Source of the DNA: Pelobates cultripes | Taxonomy: Eukaryota > Chordata > Amphibia > Anura > Pelobatidae | Assembly: GCA_933207985.1 (NCBI GenBank) | Contig: OW240913.1 | Location: forward strand, 268,373,134-268,437,133 | Direction: 5' to 3' | Length of the DNA: 64,000 bases | Shown: piece after piece, positions 1 to 10,932 of the stretch | How the letters are laid out: each line of letters opens with the position of its first letter | Position numbering within the stretch: position 1 is the stretch's first letter | The notes under the pieces: generated by a model | The model's database searches: none | The model's input: only the letters and a program-made list of their open reading frames with translations | What the model was told of the DNA's origin: nothing | Program-made: the position numbers and the translations under genes

Positions 1-573
1 TATGAGTTTCATAAAGAAAAAGTGAACCAGAAGTATCACACCTGTTCTCACCATGTCTTCACCATTAAGAAAAAACAAATACATTCAACCGGAATCAAAG
101 ATTTTTGAAAATTGGGTTAAATGTATTTATGATGGCCAAATTAAAAAATATTTTAAGAGTATATAATCCTTTTGTCATACTGGATACCTAGAGACATTCC
201 ACAGTGTAGTTAAATAAAAATATAGACCAAAGACAGTTCACTTTGGCATAAATTTTGTGGGGTCTAAAACTTTTTTTTACCATTTCTGTCTCACAGTTAA
301 GAGCATGCCAGTGTAATATGACATTAAAATGTGCAGAAATAATTGTAAAAAAAAAATGGTTCTATGCTTTTACTGTAGACCCTGTAACATATATTATAAA
401 AATGTAAACAGTGGAGATTCGTCAATAGGGGCACTTGGGGCAAGTGAGCCACTAGTTTTTATGTGAAATAAAATATTTGCTGTAGTTTATGTACGCTAAG
501 ATTTTCTTTACTGGTGGGAGGATGGTAAACTATCACTATCTTTTTTTTTTCTCCACATAGCCTCAGTATCTGA
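1..573. other. AT-rich non-coding flank
   Basis: No ORF with recognisable similarity, no splice-bounded exon and no repeat boundary is visible. The sequence is AT-rich with short homopolymers. Confidence 0.5.
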
Positions 574-700
574 TTAAAGGGACACTGTAGGCAATGTAAT
601 AATCTCATTACTGAAATCGGAAATTGGTTATAGTGCCTAGAGTCCTCTGGTGCAGTCCCTCCATTTAGAGTTATAGCATTTTCAAGCAATAAGGGTTAAA
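574..700 (+). mobile_element. End of a TTAA-type MITE (fragment)
   Basis: The block opens with TTAA followed by AGGGACACTGTAGGCA, close to the termini of the complete MITEs at 46497, 55506, 58165 and 59050. No matching second terminus is visible, so this is a one-ended fragment. TTAA target sites are typical of piggyBac and Kolobok-type DNA transposons; the superfamily is inferred. Confidence 0.45.
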
Positions 701-1361
701 TAATGGTTTCTATCCACCCATTGCCCATTCCTTACTGGAGGTTTGGTTAAGGCAGATATTGCACAACTCCTTATAGCCATACCAATTCAAACCTGAAATG
801 AGCACTGTGACGAGTTAAAATTGGACAGCTGACACTCTCAGTCAATCAAAGTCGGCCATTGTTTCTCAGGCTAATGTTTCCTCATTATTTCTGTCACGGA
901 GCATGTTGGGTGTGCTTCAGTACGGCATGTTCCATCACTGCTCGTGCGCATGCTGGAGCAGCCACACTTGATCCTAGGTACAATAAATACCTAAACCGGT
1001 CCTTAGAATTGCTGGACTGATAGTAAATAGAATAGAAAAAAAACAGGCATAAGTCAAAGGGAATCAGAGAATAACAAAAACGAATACCAGAGCCGAGTCA
1101 AGGTAACCAGATATTTAGAGTAAAAATGTGCAATCAACTTGGACTATTTCTTTTTTATCCATATTATTTTACTCAGGACTCTGTTTTCCCTTATACGTTT
1201 TATGTAAGTACTCATTGTTTTTTACTGTTTGTTTTTATACCATATTATTTGTGTGGCACGACCTATTACTTTCTATTTTTTCATTTGTACTCCTTTGATG
1301 GTTTCTGAGGGAACATCATACTCTTAGGTTGCGGCCTTTTATCATTTCACCACCTCCATAC
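701..1361. other. Non-coding stretch
   Basis: No gene is supported. Short ORFs here are composition-driven, for example the Phe/Tyr-rich one at 1126-1308. The left end of the adjoining PLE fragment is not sharply defined. Confidence 0.4.
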
Positions 1362-2255
1362 CTACCTGTCACTAAGCGCTGAATCCAACAAATCTCTCCT
1401 ATCAGAATCATAACCTTTTTCCATAAATTGATTTTTTAAAACTCTTGACTGGCTCCTATATTGTTCTATTTCTGTACAATTACACTTAAGTCTTAGGAAT
1501 TGACCTTTTGGTATGTTGGCCAACCAAGGTTTAAAATGGCAACTATTAAAATCTATAAAACTATTAACGTCTACTTGGTTAAAATAGGTCTGAGTTTTTA
1601 TTTGATTTTGTTCAATATAAATACACAGATCTAAAAAGTTAATATTATGAGAACTAATCTCATGAGTCAATTTAATATTCCAGTCATTAATATTCAAACT
1701 ATTGATAAAATTTAAAAGGGATTCTTCAGATCCTTTCCAGATGATAAAAATATCGTCAATATAACGTTTGTATAGGACCAGATTTACCTTGATGTCCTTT
1801 CTGGAGAAGACATGTAGTTCTTCCCAGTAGGACAAATAAGATATTGGCATAACTTGGGGCAAATCTGGTCCACATTGCTGTTCCCTTGGTTTGCAAATAA
1901 AACTTTCTGTCAAACCCAACAAAAATTATTGGTAAGAATAAATGTAATGCCTTCAATTAAAAAATCGACTTGATCGGTATTCATTTTCTTAAACTTATTT
2001 AAAAAGTGCCTGGTAGCCTTGCAACATCTGTCATGTTGAATAATGGTATAGAGGCTACTGACATCACAAGTAGCCATATTAACATCTTCATCCCACTTAA
2101 AATCATTAAGAATCTGCAGTAAAGTCATATTGTCTTTTAAATATGAAGGGCATTGTTTAACAGAATCTTGTAAAAATTGGACAGGGGAGATAAAAGGGAA
2201 CCAATCCCTGAGACCAATGGTCTCCTCGGTAAATCTGAAATGAGGTGGAATTTTA
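1362..2255 (-). pseudogene. Penelope-like element reverse transcriptase fragment (decayed)
   Basis: Read on the minus strand, several frames together encode the central and C-terminal part of a PLE reverse transcriptase. The upstream piece has the CDVSSLYT block (catalytic Asp region). The downstream piece has the catalytic box YIDDIFIIW, followed by the conserved NFLDL and PKGQFLRLKCNCT blocks seen in the intact PLE at 28970-30982. Frame changes occur near 1910-1956. The GIY-YIG endonuclease that normally follows is not found on this strand, and the N-terminus is missing. It is an old, inactive copy. Confidence 0.8.
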
Positions 2256-2520
2256 ACATTGACACTCTACTACCTCACGGTTTAAATGCTGATTTTGAAA
2301 ATAATTCCTGTATATGAAGGTTTGAAAGTTTGGGGTTTTTTTTTTTACTTTTCACTATTTCTTATAGTCTCCTTGGTAAATCTGAAATGAGGTGGATTTT
2401 AAACATTGACACTCTACAACCTCACGGTTTAAATGTCAATTTTGAAAATAATTCCTGTATATGAAGGTTTTAAAGTTATTTTTATTTCTTTTCAATTTTT
2501 TACTTTTCACTATTTCTTAT
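2221..2520 (+). repeat. 147-bp tandem duplication carrying a PLE C-terminus
   Basis: Two diverged copies start at 2221 and about 2368. Each begins with the inverted end of the neighbouring minus-strand PLE fragment and continues on the plus strand into codons reading NIDTL-PHGLN, the usual last residues of a PLE GIY-YIG domain, then a stop and AT-rich tail. The duplication therefore covers the junction between two head-to-head PLE pieces and must post-date it. Confidence 0.65.
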
Positions 2521-3819
2521 ATACAGGCTTTCCAGTTTTTATAATCTTATAATATTCCCCTTTATTTTGCAAATGTTTTTATCTTTCATTTCTCTATTTA
2601 ATATATTCCCTTTTATGTATATTATCTTATAATATTTTGTCGGAGAATTTAATGTACAGTCATTTGTTTATAAGAATATGTCTAATTGATTTAGTAAGAT
2701 GTGCTTTAATGAAGTAATATGCCCTTTTTATACTATATATGTATTGCCGTTATGAATGGACTTCAACAATATGGCAGATTGAGAATTGCAGACAATACAG
2801 AGAGATATACAATTAGGACTAAGGCGGAATACGAAAGGGATCCAAGCGGCAGCATTTCCGGGTCTGACGTCATGACGCCGATATTATCACGATGCAAGGA
2901 TGCATGAGAACGTAAGCCCTGGACACAGGAAAATAACGAAAAGTGGAAGCCCATACCGGAATAGCAAGGATCCATCAGGAAAAGGCGCCAAATTTGTATT
3001 TGTATACGAGACTATGGTGGACAGCACAATCAAACCACTTTTGAGAAAGGCAGTTTGCCAAAATATGTCAAGTGGCAAGAGACAAGTGGACTTTTCTTTG
3101 TTTTTATAGAAGTCAGTTTTTAATGTTAATCCAATAAACCATGTTTTATCACTCATATCCTGCATCCTGGATTTTATGTGGTTGAGTACCGTGAACATAG
3201 ATTGGAAACATCAGTATTTCTCATATACTCAGCTCTCAATCTCCAATTGGTTGATATCCACTGAAGGAGCTGCTTATACATTTTTTTTGAGTGAGATGCA
3301 GATCATCCCCTTGTGTTCCCTATCTACCCTTTATTAGTTTCTGCTTGGCAGTAGGATATCCCACTCAAGTGGAACGCTTTATGTACTCCTTATATGTCTT
3401 ATAGGGTTAATACCCCTTACCCATCATACAGACACTTTTTTCCTATTTAGGACCCTCTGTTAGATATAGTAGCTCTTTTTTTTGTTTGTTTTAATAAAGA
3501 GGGTTTTTTTTGTTTGTTTTTTTGTTTTGCTACTAATCTGCTTTAGGTTGTACTATTTCTCATTCAACCCCTCCACTGGGGTGGATGTCTGGGATACTGT
3601 TCCCTTATTTTTCTATTTCTAGTTGCTAGGGTTACACCCTGAAATACTAGTACAACCAGGTGATCTTTCTTTAACTAGGAGATATGGTTAGGTGTTTACC
3701 CTAGCCTATGTCATTTTGGCTGGTGGAGTGTCATTGACCTATCCCAGGGTTAATAATGTTCAAGCTGTCTCTCCTGATTCCTGCCTTTCTCCACATATCT
3801 CAAGGAACCATAATCCACT
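2521..3819. other. Non-coding, possible PLE 3' tail then unassigned
   Basis: AT-rich sequence with a more GC/CpG-rich patch at about 2830-2960, plausibly the 3' untranslated region of the plus-strand PLE remnant ending at 2520. I found no hammerhead motif here like those in the other PLE copies. From 3250 to 3819 nothing recognisable is seen. Confidence 0.35.
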
Positions 3820-4287
3820 TGTTGTGGACAAAAATATTAACTCAATTTATGTTAGTAAAATGCCTATTTACTCAGCATACCTACAATCAGCATTATTCAA
3901 CTTTATATGTGATTTACCTAAAATGGCCGCTAGGGAGTTTCCTTTTGACATCGACTAACACCCTCACTAACAAGATGGCTCTGGAATCTGGGGGAGACCT
4001 CCAAGATACCAGTGACATCACACCCGGTAAGAAGAGCAATAAATGAACCACTTAACACCTAACTAATTATTGATGTATTATTTCATGTTATCTCTGACAT
4101 AGCATATGATGTAATGTTGCTTTATAAGGGGCATGCCGTAGCCTCAGAATAAACATTCCTCAAGTTTTTCATTAACCCGAAACCTGTGTCTGGTGTGAAT
4201 TACTTTAGGAGCATGCACGCACTACTTCTTTAATTTGGCCGGGGGCAGATACACAAGATAATCAATTAATTGATTGATTCCACATCA
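3820..4287 (+). repeat. Retroviral 5' LTR (copy A, 468 bp)
   Basis: It starts TGTTGTGGACAAAAATATT and ends in CCACATCA, directly before the primer-binding site. The same start and end bound the 3' LTR at 10282-10622. A TATA-like TTTATAAGG is followed by the polyadenylation signal AATAAA near 4150, giving the expected U3-R order. Confidence 0.85.
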
Positions 4288-4289
4288 TT

Positions 4290-4307
4290 TGGCGCCCAAC
4301 GTGGGGC
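4290..4307 (+). promoter_or_regulatory. Primer-binding site, tRNA-Lys(CTT) type (copy A)
   Basis: TGGCGCCCAACGTGGGGC lies two bases after the LTR end. It is complementary to the 3' end of tRNA-Lys with the CTT anticodon (Lys1,2), used by several retroviruses. Many gammaretroviruses use tRNA-Pro instead. Confidence 0.85.
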
Positions 4308-5185
4308 ACCGGATTGTGCCGGTTCGGATGGCGGGAAAACGGGACCAGAGCGGACCTCCAGAAAGTGGGACAGTCGGAGCCTGATCACCTCCTAAATACA
4401 GCGGTTTGCCTGTATTCTCCTGTTTTGTGTATCTCTGTGTAACTGTGTGTCAGTGTGTGTAACTGTGTGTCAGAGTGTGTATAAGTGTATTTGCATGTAT
4501 GTCAGTGTGTGTCTGTGTTTTTTGTATGTGTGTTATTGTGCATGTATGTTTATCAGTGTGTTTGAATATCAGTGTGTGTATCAGTGTGTGTGGCAGTGCA
4601 TACACTACACACAAATGCACGCCTGCATTCAAACACCAATATTCACACACATAAACTCCATACAAAAATACTTACATTCAAACACACAAACACTGCTCAG
4701 TGCTAAATACAACCCTGCAAGGACTGGCAAATTCTAGATCCACAGCTGGCAAAGCATTCTGGGACTTGTACAACATATCAAGATCTATATTCTGGCCACC
4801 CTTGTGCTAGAGAGGCCCAAAAAATGCATGCACCAGGGCTCTTTCTACGTTAGTTTCACCAGTGCACCTGCGCATCTCCAATGTCGGCCTTGGCATATGG
4901 GCATCACGGTGGGGCCTTATGCTTGTGGAGCACCTGGGCAACTGCCCAGCATGCCCATGCGGAAAGACTACCCTGTCTCCTACTCGCCTCAACTATTGCC
5001 GGGAACCGAGAAGGGAACTAACAAGATTAAAATCTTGTGATATTTGTTTTTTTTCTGTTGGAAAGTTTTACACAGATTTGAATTGATTGCTTTTTGGTAT
5101 CTTATAAAAAAATTTGTTTTACCTTCATACTGTCATGGCTCCCGAATCTCACTCTGGAAAAGCATAAAGAATTACTTACCTGGAT
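4308..5185. other. Retroviral leader then inserted GT/CA-rich sequence
   Basis: Bases 4308-4428 repeat the leader found again after 5586, with several substitutions. From 4429 the leader is replaced by degenerate TGTGTG repeats, then a CA-rich stretch (about 4600-4700) and unique sequence, until the second LTR copy begins. The ORFs at 4447-4737 are translations of the dinucleotide repeat, not genes. Confidence 0.6.
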
Positions 5186-5566
5186 ATGTGATTTACCTAA
5201 AATGGCCGCTAGGGAGTTTCCCTTTGACATCAATTAACACCCTCACTAACAAGATGGCTCTGGAATCTGGGGGAGACCTCCAAGATACCAGTGACATCAC
5301 ACCCGGTAAGAAGAGCAATAAATGAACCACTTAACACCTAACCAATTATTGATGTATTATTTCATGTTATATCTGACATAGCATATGATGTAATTTTGCT
5401 TTATAAGGGGCATGCCGTAGCCTCAGAATAAACATTCCTCAAGTTTATCATTAACCCGAAACCTGTGTCTGGTGTGAATTACTTTAGGAGCATGCACGCA
5501 CTACTTCTTTAATTTGGCCGGGGGCAGATACACAAGATAATCAATGAATTGATTGATTCCACATCA
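5186..5566 (+). repeat. Second partial LTR (copy B)
   Basis: From TGTGATTTACC onward this matches LTR copy A from its internal position to the terminal CCACATCA, including TATA and AATAAA elements. The first roughly 90 bp of the LTR are missing. Small differences from copy A show that the two copies have diverged. Confidence 0.8.
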
Positions 5567-5568
5567 TT

Positions 5569-5586
5569 TGGCGCCCAACGTGGGGC
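5569..5586 (+). promoter_or_regulatory. Primer-binding site, tRNA-Lys type (copy B)
   Basis: The same 18-base tRNA-Lys(CTT) complement as at 4290, two bases after LTR copy B. This copy leads into the gag-like ORF. Confidence 0.85.
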
Positions 5587-5703
5587 ACCGGATTGCGCTG
5601 GTTCGGACGGCGGGAAAACGGGACCGGAGCGGACCTCCGGAAAGTGGGACAGTCGTAGCCTGATCACCTCCTAAATACAGCGGTTTGCCTGTATTCTCCT
5701 GTT

Positions 5704-6357
5704 TTGTGCCGGTCTGTCTCCATGTCCACTTACGGCTTCCAGAAGGCTACAAGACAGGTTGGCGTAGACTCCTCTGTCCTAACCCCTCTGTACCCCGTCC
5801 TCGGGGTGGACGGATCTTATTATTACCTCTCCCGCCTCATGCCGCCATTCCCATTACCCCAGCCCTTCTCCCATTTCCCTCTGATCCGTCTCTCTTCCAC
5901 CTTCCCTTGTCACTGCCAATCCCGTCCCTCTACTATCTCCCCCGTCACTTCTTCCAATGTCACCCCTCTCCCATCTCCTTCTATCATTCCTCCTATTCCT
6001 GTTCCCCTCCCGCCTTCACCCGTTGTTCCCCTCGTTGCATCTCCCTCTGCCGTATCTCCCTCTTCCCTTACTATTCCCTCTATTCCTACTCCTCCCTCTC
6101 CTCTCCCCATCACCCCTTCTGTTCCAGTTCCAGATTCCCCTCCCTTTCCCACTTCCCACCCTGTTGTCCCTTCCTCCTTTGATCTCTTGTCACTTATTTC
6201 CGCCCTCTCTGCCTCCAGTGCCACTCCCTCTACTCCTCCACCTCCCTCTCCTCTCCCCACCACCCCTTCCATCCCAGTTCCTGATTCCCATCCCCTTCCT
6301 GTCTCTAACCCCGTTGTCCCTCCCCCCTTTGTAGCTACATGTGTATCTTCTATTTAG
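5704..6357 (+). pseudogene. Proline-rich gag-like remnant of the provirus
   Basis: A 217-residue frame downstream of the leader. Its N-terminal 50 residues are mixed sequence and the rest is dominated by Pro, Ser, Thr and Val, resembling the proline-rich spacer between matrix and capsid in gammaretrovirus Gag. No capsid major-homology region or zinc knuckle follows. The frame ends where integrase-derived sequence begins, so the gag-to-pol join is a deletion junction. Assignment as gag rests mainly on position; repetitive composition makes homology hard to judge. Confidence 0.5.
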
Positions 6358-6864
6358 AACGCATGACTGGCACCTTGAAAGCCAGAATGCTTAAGATGGC
6401 CCAAGAAACTAACCTACCCTGGCCGGAAAGTCTTCCCCTAGCACTATTTAGTGTAAGGTACACTCCAAGAGGGAGATTTAGCTTGTCCCCCCTACGAGAT
6501 TGTATTTGGTACAGCACCCAGGTTAGGCTGTTATTTTCATCAGCAGCTTCAAATTCAGTCAGACGCAATGGTAGACTATATGACTGCTCTCTCTCATGCC
6601 TTGACCAAAATCCATGCACAGGTGTTTTCTTCTATTCCAGATCCAGAGTCAAATACAGGCACACATAAGCTACTTCCTGGTGACTTGGTCATGGTCAAGA
6701 AGTTCCTCAGAAAACATACCCTTGAGCCCAGGTTTGATGGTCCATTCCAAGTGCTATTGACTACGTCTACCTCTGTAAAGTTGGCCGGGAAGAGTACCAG
6801 GATACACGCCTCGCACTGTATGAAAGTTCCTGATACAGAGGAAGCAGATTCCGCCAAACCATGA
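6339..6864 (+). pseudogene. Retroviral pol remnant: integrase C-terminal region
   Basis: Two overlapping frames cover the end of a gammaretrovirus-type integrase. The first (from 6339) has the segment after the catalytic core (NLPWPESLPLALFSVRYTPRG). The second (6568-6864) has the C-terminal domain with GDLVMVKKF, LEPRFDGPFQVLLTT and a terminal IHASHC block. The DDE catalytic residues and zinc domain are absent and the frames need a shift near 6480-6570. The stop overlaps the env start (ATGA at 6861-6864). Confidence 0.8.
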
Positions 6865-7522
6865 GCTTCCTGTGCCCATTTTTGCAGCTATTCCTATTAA
6901 AGGCCCAACAAGTTGCTACTACCAAAGACAATCATGTTTATACATTCTGGTATAACTCTTCAAACACACATGTAGCTACTTTTACCTTTGATTACTGTGA
7001 TATTGTTCCTTGTACCTTTCCACAATCACAACACTCAGCAATATACAAAGACATACCGAACAAGAAGGACCCCTACATTTGTGCGACAGGTGGCCATTGG
7101 GGACACCACTGTGGTACCTGGAAAGCAGCGGGTTGGAACACAGGCCGACCGTGGGGCTACAGACCACAAAGTGCCTTAGATAGGATTGACAGATATGGAA
7201 AACCCTTGTTACACAGAATGACCTTATGTAAGCCAACAGGGTCTACCCCAATGAAACTCACCCCAGGGGATGCTGGAGAGTATGTAATGGGAATGTATTG
7301 GAAAGGGGGTGGCTCATATAACAAGTTGGGGACCTTCTATTTACAAGACATGCTTACGTCACCTGACTGGGTAGACTCTACACACATGACGATTAACCCC
7401 CTAAAACCACACATTAAAACCCTTAAAGACATGGTAGCCATAGCTAATCCCATGTTTGAAGACACTATGGCTGTGGAGACCGGGTTTTCAGATACTAATC
7501 TATTTCTTGAGTGGATGAGGTA

Positions 7523-8865
7523 TGTGACGAGACCAATCTCGCCACATTGCATTGGAGGAGCCTGGTTGCCTGCCTGCTGCCTTTGGATTATGGACCGGCA
7601 GTTAAAAAGTTAATTTTACTGTGCAGAGAGATTTATTCCTTCCTTTCTGCACAGCCGTTCGGTAGATTCTATCTACCGAACAAACAGACTTCTATCAGCC
7701 TCCTCAGAGCTGTGGGAAGTCGGCCGGCGCCGTTAATTGGCCACCCAGAAGCTGGTGTGTGCCGGCAATTGACCACCCAGTAGCTGCGGTTAACCGCAGC
7801 TTAATTGACTTTTACTGGGTGGTCGCGGTTACACCTAGCCGCCACACGATGGCGATGTTCTGGGGCTCCCCGGGCAGCCAGCGCTTTTCTGCCCGGCTTT
7901 CCTACGCCAAATCTGGACACTGTGTCAGCTAAGCACCGCTGAGCCTCCAGCCCCTGGTTCTAATTCGTACCAATTTAACGAATGTATGTAAATTCGGTAT
8001 TTTGTGTTGGGGGAATGTTTTAACCCAGATAGCTATGCCATGGAGCCTATTCGTGTAATTAAAGACTTTGGCTCCATGGCAATTAAACTGTATTCGTGTG
8101 GTCTGAGTGCCATTCACCTAATAATGTGCACTCAGACCTGAGCTATCTGGGGATATGTTACATGTCTGTTTTTATGTAATAAATGTTACTTTATGTATTT
8201 TAAAGTATAATACTGGTTTTGTGTCCCCACATGTGTAATGGAGTTTTGCCTTTGTCTTGGGAGATAATTGAGTTACTTCCCAATTATCTCCCAGGGCAGA
8301 GGGGAGGAAGCCAGGATGCATTGTGGGAATATACTGTGACTGTGTGTCCTATTTGTCTACTTGTCTGTCCCTTTGTCACAGTCTCCCATTTGGTCCCCTA
8401 GGGGAGTGTCCACCAGGTGGGAGACCTGCATAAATACTGGGCAGGTAGCCCTCATTAAACAGACCACTGCTTGACCCTCAACACGGAGCCTTGTCTCGTC
8501 TTTGGGGGGATTTACTGTATGCTGATAGAGACTGATTGCCAGGAGTGTAAGCCGCTTGGGTGCTTTTCCTGTTCGTCTGCTAGCAGCTATTCGTGAGGTT
8601 CCAGTTCGAGTGTTTGGAGCATTCCCTTGTATGCAGTTCGAGTGTTTGGAGCATTCCCTTATATGCAGTTCGAGTGTTTGGAGCATTCCCTTGTATGCTG
8701 TTCGGGTGTTTGGAGCATTCCCTTGTATGCAGTTTGGGTGTTTGGAGCATTCACTTATTGGCGGTTCGTGTGTTTGGTGTTCTGCAGTAGCTGTGCCTGC
8801 ATCTTTGGAAAGGGGGCCGATCGCCTAAACGTTTTTCCCCCTTTTGTGCAAAACGGTCCGTTACA
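7523..8865 (+). mobile_element. Solo LTR (1343 bp) inside env, TSD AGGTA
   Basis: The insert begins TGTGACGAGACC and ends GGTCCGTTACA (TG...CA). It is flanked on both sides by AGGTA (7518-7522 and 8866-8870), the 5-bp duplication expected of LTR integration. It contains poly(A) signals, a 32-bp tandem repeat and no coding region. Related LTR pieces occur at 10933, 32428, 35256 and 56762, defining one family. A solo LTR arises by recombination between the two LTRs of a full element. Confidence 0.9.
8604..8780 (+). repeat. 32-bp tandem repeat in the solo LTR
   Basis: About five units of GTTCGAGTGTTTGGAGCATT plus CCCTTGTATGCA, diverging towards the 3' end. Overlapping ORFs here are repeat translations. 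Confidence 0.85.
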
Positions 8866-10271
8866 AGGTATAATGCTAATTCACACAATAAAACTAACTG
8901 TTATGTTTGTGGAGGGGCCCATCTGGGTACAGTGCCCTCCAGTCTACCTTCATATGTTGAAATATGTTTCCTAAGTCTCTATGCGCAGTCACCAACAAAC
9001 TCATCTGTGTGTGACTCATGGAAAAAGGTATACCCAATAACCCAAGGGAATATCAAGCCACCTGATGGGATCACCGTGTACCCAGGTAACTACACTTGCT
9101 ACAAAATATATGGAGCCACAGGAAAATGTGTGGGTAAATTCCCTTCTGGCTACTGTACTACCTATCAAGAACCTCCCATTGCGCTATTACTAAATCATGT
9201 TAAGTCCGTGGGAGACATTTATTGGCGACATGTGGTGACATGCAGCTCAGATCTAAAATGACTGGCCTGTGGTGGGGAGAATGCACTCTGACCAAAGCTA
9301 TCATGCCCATACATATAATTTCTGATAACCACCAAGGCCCAATTAATTCACCACACACATATTTTAGGGTAAAAAGAGAAACCCCTGTTCGAGGTAGTTT
9401 CGACCCACATATATATATCGATGCCATAGGTGTACCAAGGGGGGTACCAAACGAGTTCAAGGCCAGAGATGAGGTTGCGGCAGGATTCGAATCCTTGATC
9501 CCACTCATAACCACCAACAGGAATGTTAATTGGATCAATTATATTTACTATAATCAGCAACGCTTTGTCAATTACACGAGAGATGCCCTCCAGGGCTTGG
9601 AAGAACAGTTACAGACTACCTCCCAAATGACATTTCAGAATCGAATGGCCTTAGACATGATACTAGCAGAGAAGGGGGGCATGTGTAAAATACTTCCCGA
9701 TACTATGACATGCTGTACCTTCATCCCAGACAATACAGGACCCAATGGTAAGGTAACTATGGCCATAGAGAAATTAGAAAGTCTCTGATGAATTAACAAA
9801 GAACTCAGGAGTCCCCAATTCATGGGATAGATGGTTTGGTTGGATGAGTGGATGGCAGAAAACCCTCCTACAAGTAGGTATGGCGGTTCTTACTGTGGTA
9901 ATTCTCTTTCTCTTCCTGACTTGCTGTGTGATTCCCTGTGTGCAGAAATACTTGCAGAAGACTGTAGGTCAGGCCATTGACCACACCACACCTACATTCC
10001 TACATCAAAATATCGACGACATGGACTGTGATACATGGACACCTCTTCAGTCCCACCACCTCAAGAAGACAACTACTTTCTTACAGGGACAGCATAGGGA
10101 CAGCGTCTGTCTCCACGGGTAGAAGTCTTACGCGGGAAATGTAGTGGGTTAGCCACTACGGGATATCCACGCAGTGAAGCGTTCGAGGCCTGTTCAGACA
10201 GATGAGCTGCAGCCAAGTAGGGACATTATTAGGGTCAGTTAGTAGTTGTCTCTTTAGTAAATAGTCATTTT

Positions 10272-10280
10272 AAGGGGGGA
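10272..10280 (+). promoter_or_regulatory. Polypurine tract of the provirus
   Basis: AAGGGGGGA sits one base before the 3' LTR start, the position of the plus-strand primer. Confidence 0.85.
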
Positions 10281-10281
10281 C

Positions 10282-10622
10282 TGTTGTGGACAAAAATATT
10301 AACTCAATTTATGTTAGTAAAATGCCTATTTACTCAGAATACCTACAATCAGCATTATTCAACTTTATATGTGATTTACCTAAAATGGCCGCTAGGGAGT
10401 TTCCCTTTGACATCGACTAACACCCTCTCTGACAATGCATATGATGTAATTTTGCTTTATAAGGGGCATGCCGTCCCCTCAGAATAAACATTCCTCAAGT
10501 TTTTCATTAACCCGAAACATGTGTCTGGTGTGAATTACTTTAGGAGCGTGCATGCACTACTTCTTTAATTTGGCCGGGGGAAGATACACAAGATAATCAA
10601 TTAATTGATTGATTCCACATCA
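10282..10622 (+). repeat. Retroviral 3' LTR (341 bp, internal deletion)
   Basis: It has the same TGTTGTGG start and CCACATCA end as copy A. It lacks about 127 bp that copy A carries between the CACCCTC and CTGACA blocks of U3, including the segment with a GTGACATCAC-like motif. Confidence 0.85.
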
Positions 10623-10932
10623 CACTCTATCCTGGAATGACTCTCATGCTCATCACTCAATGCAAGATAAATTCTCCTCTTATTGGGATTAACAATAGGT
10701 TCTTTTCTGAAGTTATTTGGGAAGGATAAGGAATTATGGAATTCCATTTGCATATCCTAACTGAAAGTCTCATAAGCCAATTGCTCACTCTTCAATTGTC
10801 TTATTCAATATTATTTGGAGTCTTATGGACTATAACCACTGTGAAACTGTGAACTGTATTGCTAATTAAGCATTTCCTTGTTTTTTTACATGCTATATTC
10901 TTGTGATGCAATTTTGAAACAAGATTACAAAC
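10623..10932. other. Non-coding spacer
   Basis: AT-rich sequence between the provirus and the next LTR. No feature recognised. Confidence 0.4.

Larger units (their letters stand above)
6861..10122 (+). pseudogene. Retroviral envelope gene, interrupted and frameshifted
   Basis: The surface part starts at 6861 with a short hydrophobic leader (FLCPFLQLFLL) and many Cys, Trp and Asn-X-Ser/Thr positions. It is interrupted at 7522/8866 by a solo LTR and resumes at 8871 with a CYVC (CXXC) motif. A frame change near 9220 precedes the rest of the surface part, a basic cleavage site RVKR at about 9370, and the transmembrane subunit with the LQTTSQMTFQNRMALDMIL region and a Cys cluster C-X8-CC. A second frame change near 9785 separates the membrane anchor (AVLTVVILFLFLTCCVI, about 9885-9935) and cytoplasmic tail. 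The coding sequence is dead. Confidence 0.85.
3820..10622 (+). mobile_element. Defective gammaretrovirus-like endogenous provirus
   Basis: The order is LTR, tRNA-Lys primer site, leader, second LTR-leader copy, proline-rich gag remnant, integrase tail, env, polypurine tract, LTR. Protease, reverse transcriptase, RNase H and most of integrase are missing: gag-like sequence runs into integrase near 6340. Env keeps gammaretrovirus-type organisation but is broken by a solo LTR (7523-8865) and two frameshifts (about 9220 and 9785). The 5' and 3' LTRs differ by a roughly 127-bp block absent from the 3' copy. This is a non-functional fossil. Confidence 0.85.

Noticed and set aside
5910..6334. Overlapping Gly/Glu-rich (minus) and Pro/Leu-rich (plus, other frame) ORFs
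   Set aside because: Shadow frames of the proline-rich gag remnant; low-complexity composition explains their openness.
6339..6668. Separate host gene with a Ser/Arg-rich C-terminus
   Set aside because: Its first part is retroviral integrase sequence; the remainder is a shifted frame of the integrase C-terminal domain.
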